Positions 61,637 through 64,000 of a DNA stretch of 64,000 nucleotides are shown here, in pieces (position 1 is the first letter of the stretch; each line of letters begins with the position of its first letter). The stretch lies in NCBI GenBank assembly GCA_949296645.1, contig CASFPH010000008.1:1-64000 (forward strand), written 5' to 3'. The stretch is from an uncultured Bacteroidales bacterium (GTDB lineage: Bacteria; Bacteroidota; Bacteroidia; Bacteroidales; UBA932). The position numbers and the translations under genes were made by a program. The notes under the pieces are model-generated. The model was not told the DNA's origin and did no database searches. It saw only the letters and a program-made list of their open reading frames with translations.

Positions 61637-61660
61637 AGATGTGGATAAATTCCACATCTT
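61637..61660 (-). terminator. Terminator of the alpha/beta hydrolase gene
   Basis: AAGATGTGGA (61637-61646) pairs perfectly with TCCACATCTT (61651-61660); a T-run follows on the minus strand. The loop side contains TGTGGATAA, a DnaA-box word. Confidence 0.8.
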
Positions 61661-61690
61661 ATGTATTGTGTGTACTGGAAAACTGTGAGT

Positions 61691-62485
61691 TTATTCCACA
61701 AATCCGTTTACTATTTCCGCAACTTCTGGAGCTTTTTCTATGAATGAATTATGTCCTGTTCCTTCAATAATGTATGATTTGCTGTTTTTGAACATTTCAA
61801 TGATTTCCCTTGCCTTTTCTACAGGCATGAATTTGTCGTTATCGCCGAATATCATGGCTGTTTTCATGCTGCAGTTTTTCCAGAAACCGCTCATGTCTTC
61901 CCTTTTCATCAGTCCCTTTATGGAAGAAACTATTCCTTCCGGATCGTGAGTCTCACATATTTCTATGGTTTCCTGTATCTTGTCATCGAATTTTCTCAGA
62001 TTGTCAGGTGAGTACATTTTCGGTATGGATGATTGTGCAAGATAAACGAGTTTGTCCGCCCTTACTATTTCCATTTCTCTTTCCCTGTCGTTTATTTTTT
62101 CAGGCGAATCTGCAAAAGGATTGCTGTTCAGAAGCATTACCCCGGAACATTGTTCCGGATACGATTCCGCGAACTTGATGGCTGCATATCCTCCCATGGA
62201 ATGTCCTGCCAGATATGCTTTTTCAACCCCGCATATTGAAAGTACATCCTTTATGACTGATGCAGTCCTGTCCATCGTGTTTTCATCGAACGAACCTGAA
62301 AGTCCGTGTCCGGGAAGATCTATGGCCAATGTCCTTATCCTGCTGTCAAGGAGACTCCTGAAATCTTCCCATATATACAGGGTTTCGAGATATCCATGCA
62401 GAAGTACAAGAACAGTATCTCCATTTTTACTGTCGGAAATATGTACCGGGATTTTGTTAGAAGTGGCAAAAAATTCCATTTTCAT
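61691..62485 (-). CDS. Alpha/beta hydrolase
   Basis: The 264-residue alpha/beta-fold hydrolase has an oxyanion region VLLHGYLET (about 27-35), a nucleophile elbow GHSMGG (Ser near residue 96), acid Asp in FGDNDKFMP and His in GTGHNSFIE near the C-terminus. There is no signal peptide, so it acts in the cytoplasm. The family includes esterases, C-C bond hydrolases and thioesterases; the sequence gives no strong hint to the substrate. Confidence 0.85.
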   Translation of the reverse strand: MKMEFFATSNKIPVHISDSKNGDTVLVLLHGYLETLYIWEDFRSLLDSRIRTLAIDLPGHGLSGSFDENTMDRTASVIKDVLSICGVEKAYLAGHSMGGYAAIKFAESYPEQCSGVMLLNSNPFADSPEKINDREREMEIVRADKLVYLAQSSIPKMYSPDNLRKFDDKIQETIEICETHDPEGIVSSIKGLMKREDMSGFWKNCSMKTAMIFGDNDKFMPVEKAREIIEMFKNSKSYIIEGTGHNSFIEKAPEVAEIVNGFVE

Positions 62486-62510
62486 ATATTTTTTACAAAA
62501 ATAAGGAAAA

Positions 62511-62564
62511 AATAATAAGAGGCTGCACCGAAACTTCAGTTTTGATGCAACCTCTTATATTATT
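62511..62564 (-). terminator. Terminator of the sdhB operon
   Basis: AATAATAAGAGG (62511-62522) pairs with CCTCTTATATTATT (62551-62564) with small bulges, extended by TGCA/TGCA (62524-62527 with 62546-62549). Confidence 0.75.
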
Positions 62565-62585
62565 GTCAGACATTACCGTAAGAAC

Positions 62586-63365
62586 TTAGTCTTTCAGTTT
62601 TGCAGACAGAAATTCCCTGTTCAGACGTGCAATGTGGGAAACAGTTATATGTTTAGGACATTCCATTTCACATGCTCTGGTGTTAGTGCAGGCTCCGAAT
62701 CCGAGTTCGTCCATTTTTGCAACCATTGCCTTTGCCCTTCTTGCCGCTTCAACACGTCCCTGAGGAAGAAGTGCGAGTGAACTTACCCTTGCTGCCACGA
62801 ACAGCATTGCAGAACCGTTTTTGCAGGTTGCAACGCATGCACCGCAACCTACACATGCAGCGGCATCCATGCTTTCGTCTGCTTTTTTCTTAGGAATAGG
62901 AATAGCATTCGCATCCGGTACTCCACCGGTATTCACGGATATGAAACCTCCTGCTTGAAGAATCTGGTCGAAAGCCCCTCTGTTGACTACAAGGTCCTTG
63001 ATTATAGGGAATCCGGCACTTCTCCAAGGTTCTATTGTGATAGTGTCGCCATCCTTGAATTTACGCATGTGGAGCTGGCATGTCGTGATTTCATTGTCAG
63101 GTCCGTGAGGACGTCCGTTGATGTAAAGCGAGCACATGCCGCAGATACCTTCCCTGCAGTCATGGTCAAAAGCCACAGGACCGCTGCTTTTGCAACCCTT
63201 GTTGATTGCTACAGGATCATTTCCTTCTTTTATAAGCTGTTCATTGAGAATATCCATCATCTCAAGGAACGAACTGTCAGGAGATATGTTCTTCACCTGA
63301 TAGGTTTCGAAATGACCTTTATCTTTTGCGTTTTTCTGACGCCAAACTTTTAGTGTTAAATCCAT
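62586..63365 (-). CDS. Succinate dehydrogenase/fumarate reductase iron-sulfur subunit
   Basis: Electron-transfer subunit of complex II/fumarate reductase; in gut Bacteroidales it mainly reduces fumarate to succinate. The 259 residues carry the [2Fe-2S] ligands in CREGICGMC, the first [4Fe-4S]/[3Fe-4S] ligand set in [14 protein letters not shown], and the last Cys ligands in [11 protein letters not shown]. It is the Bacteroides/epsilon type with no extra domain. The flavoprotein gene precedes it by 9 nt, so they form one operon (with a cytochrome b gene presumably further upstream, outside the window). Confidence 0.95.
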   Translation of the reverse strand: MDLTLKVWRQKNAKDKGHFETYQVKNISPDSSFLEMMDILNEQLIKEGNDPVAINKGCKSSGPVAFDHDCREGICGMCSLYINGRPHGPDNEITTCQLHMRKFKDGDTITIEPWRSAGFPIIKDLVVNRGAFDQILQAGGFISVNTGGVPDANAIPIPKKKADESMDAAACVGCGACVATCKNGSAMLFVAARVSSLALLPQGRVEAARRAKAMVAKMDELGFGACTNTRACEMECPKHITVSHIARLNREFLSAKLKD

Positions 63366-63374
63366 AGCCTTTCT

Positions 63375-64000
63375 TTAGTCTTTATAGTTACGTGTAGCTA
63401 CTTTAATAAATTCATACTTGAGAGGTTCCTTGTGGAGTTCAGGTTCAGCGCCCTGTTTGTACTCCCATGCACTTACATACATGTAGTTTTCATCGTCCCT
63501 CTTTGTCTCGCCGTCTTCGGTCTGCATCTCTTCACGGAAGTGGCCTCCGCATGATTCGAACCTGTTGAGAGCGTCAAGTGCCATGAGTTCACCCATTTCC
63601 ATAAAGTCAGCTACTCTGAGAGCCTTTTCGATTTCCTGGTTGAACTCGTTCTCTTCTCCCGGAACATATACGTTTTTCCAGAATTCCTCACGGAGTTCGC
63701 GGATTTCTGTGATGGCTTTCTTGAGTCCGGCTTCGTTTCTTGCCATTCCGACATATTCCCACATGATATGTCCGAGTCTCTTGTGGAATGAGTCAACGGT
63801 TTCCTTACCCTTTATAGAGAAGAGTCTGTTGATTCTTTCCCTTACTTTCTTTTCAGCCTCGTCGAATGCAGGATCGTTTATGTCTGTCTTAGGAACCTGG
63901 ATCTTGCCTGCAAGGTAGTCTCCGATAGTATAAGGCAGGATGAAATATCCGTCTGCAAGTCCCTGCATCAGAGCAGATGCACCGAGCCTGTTTCCGCCGT
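63375..64000 (-). CDS. Succinate dehydrogenase/fumarate reductase flavoprotein subunit (C-terminal part)
   Basis: The gene runs off the right edge; the open frame continues past the internal Met at 63968 to the last full codon, reading GGNRLGASALMQGLADGYFI, the conserved substrate/FAD domain near the end of the SdhA/FrdA flavin domain. The capping and C-terminal helical domains (about 209 codons visible) include RLGHIMWEYVGMARNEAGLKKA and the terminal MYVSAWEYKQGAEPELHKEPLKYEF region. Active-site and FAD-attachment residues lie outside the window. Confidence 0.93.
   Translation of the reverse strand, partial: GGNRLGASALMQGLADGYFILPYTIGDYLAGKIQVPKTDINDPAFDEAEKKVRERINRLFSIKGKETVDSFHKRLGHIMWEYVGMARNEAGLKKAITEIRELREEFWKNVYVPGEENEFNQEIEKALRVADFMEMGELMALDALNRFESCGGHFREEMQTEDGETKRDDENYMYVSAWEYKQGAEPELHKEPLKYEFIKVATRNYKD

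Overview
The window looks like a chromosomal segment of a host-associated member of the Bacteroidota, most likely order Bacteroidales. The evidence is four SusC-type and three SusD-type outer-membrane proteins, an ECF sigma/FecR/STN-SusC cascade, many Cys-lipoproteins, promoters with a TAnnTTTG -7 box and few Shine-Dalgarno sites, and a succinate dehydrogenase/fumarate reductase of the Bacteroides type. I cannot name a genus.

Layout. 1-3427: a SusC gene truncated by the end of a mobile element (four 23-bp repeats, IS21-like) and flanked on its other side by a decayed tyrosine integrase. 3458-5607: a split ThrE-type exporter (YjjB/YjjP) and a small lipoprotein. 5692-16332: metabolic and housekeeping genes (P5C dehydrogenase, secreted GH2 beta-galactosidase, pgk, K+/H+ antiporter, RlmI-like methyltransferase, lgt, periplasmic thioredoxin). 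16581-23391: a sigma-FecR-SusC-SusD nutrient-uptake operon. 23400-25154: folA and thyA, separated by a wreck of two ECF sigma genes joined head to head. 25253-31888: thioredoxin lipoprotein plus a sigma-54 response regulator without a kinase beside it, ychF, an EEP-fold hydrolase, a CDF metal transporter, tRNA-Gln, a DedA/YqaA protein and tadA. 31986-33914: groES-groEL. 33983-45971: a six-gene operon with two SusC/SusD pairs, a DUF1735-type lipoprotein and an unknown secreted protein, but no degradative enzyme or regulator. 46279-48207: cysS and bcp. 48289-57743: an envelope-biogenesis cluster (PpiD/SurA-like, LptC, TPR, beta-barrel protein, coaX) with mfd upstream. 57744-58273: an AT-rich gap with repeats. 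58274-64000: ruvB, a secreted Ntn-hydrolase, a coiled-coil lipoprotein, an alpha/beta hydrolase, sdhB and the start of the sdhA/frdA region.

How the parts fit: nutrient capture at the outer membrane dominates (three complete or broken loci), supported by lipoprotein modification (lgt), periplasmic folding (PpiD-like, thioredoxins) and LPS export (LptC). Genes left of 57.8 kb lie mostly on the minus strand. The coding-strand base composition of plus-strand genes changes across 57.8-58.3 kb, which makes the AT-rich gap an origin candidate, though an unproven one. The most unusual structures are the chimeric sigma-factor remnant at 23985-24356, the mobile-element junction at position 98, and the repeat-bearing AT-rich gap.
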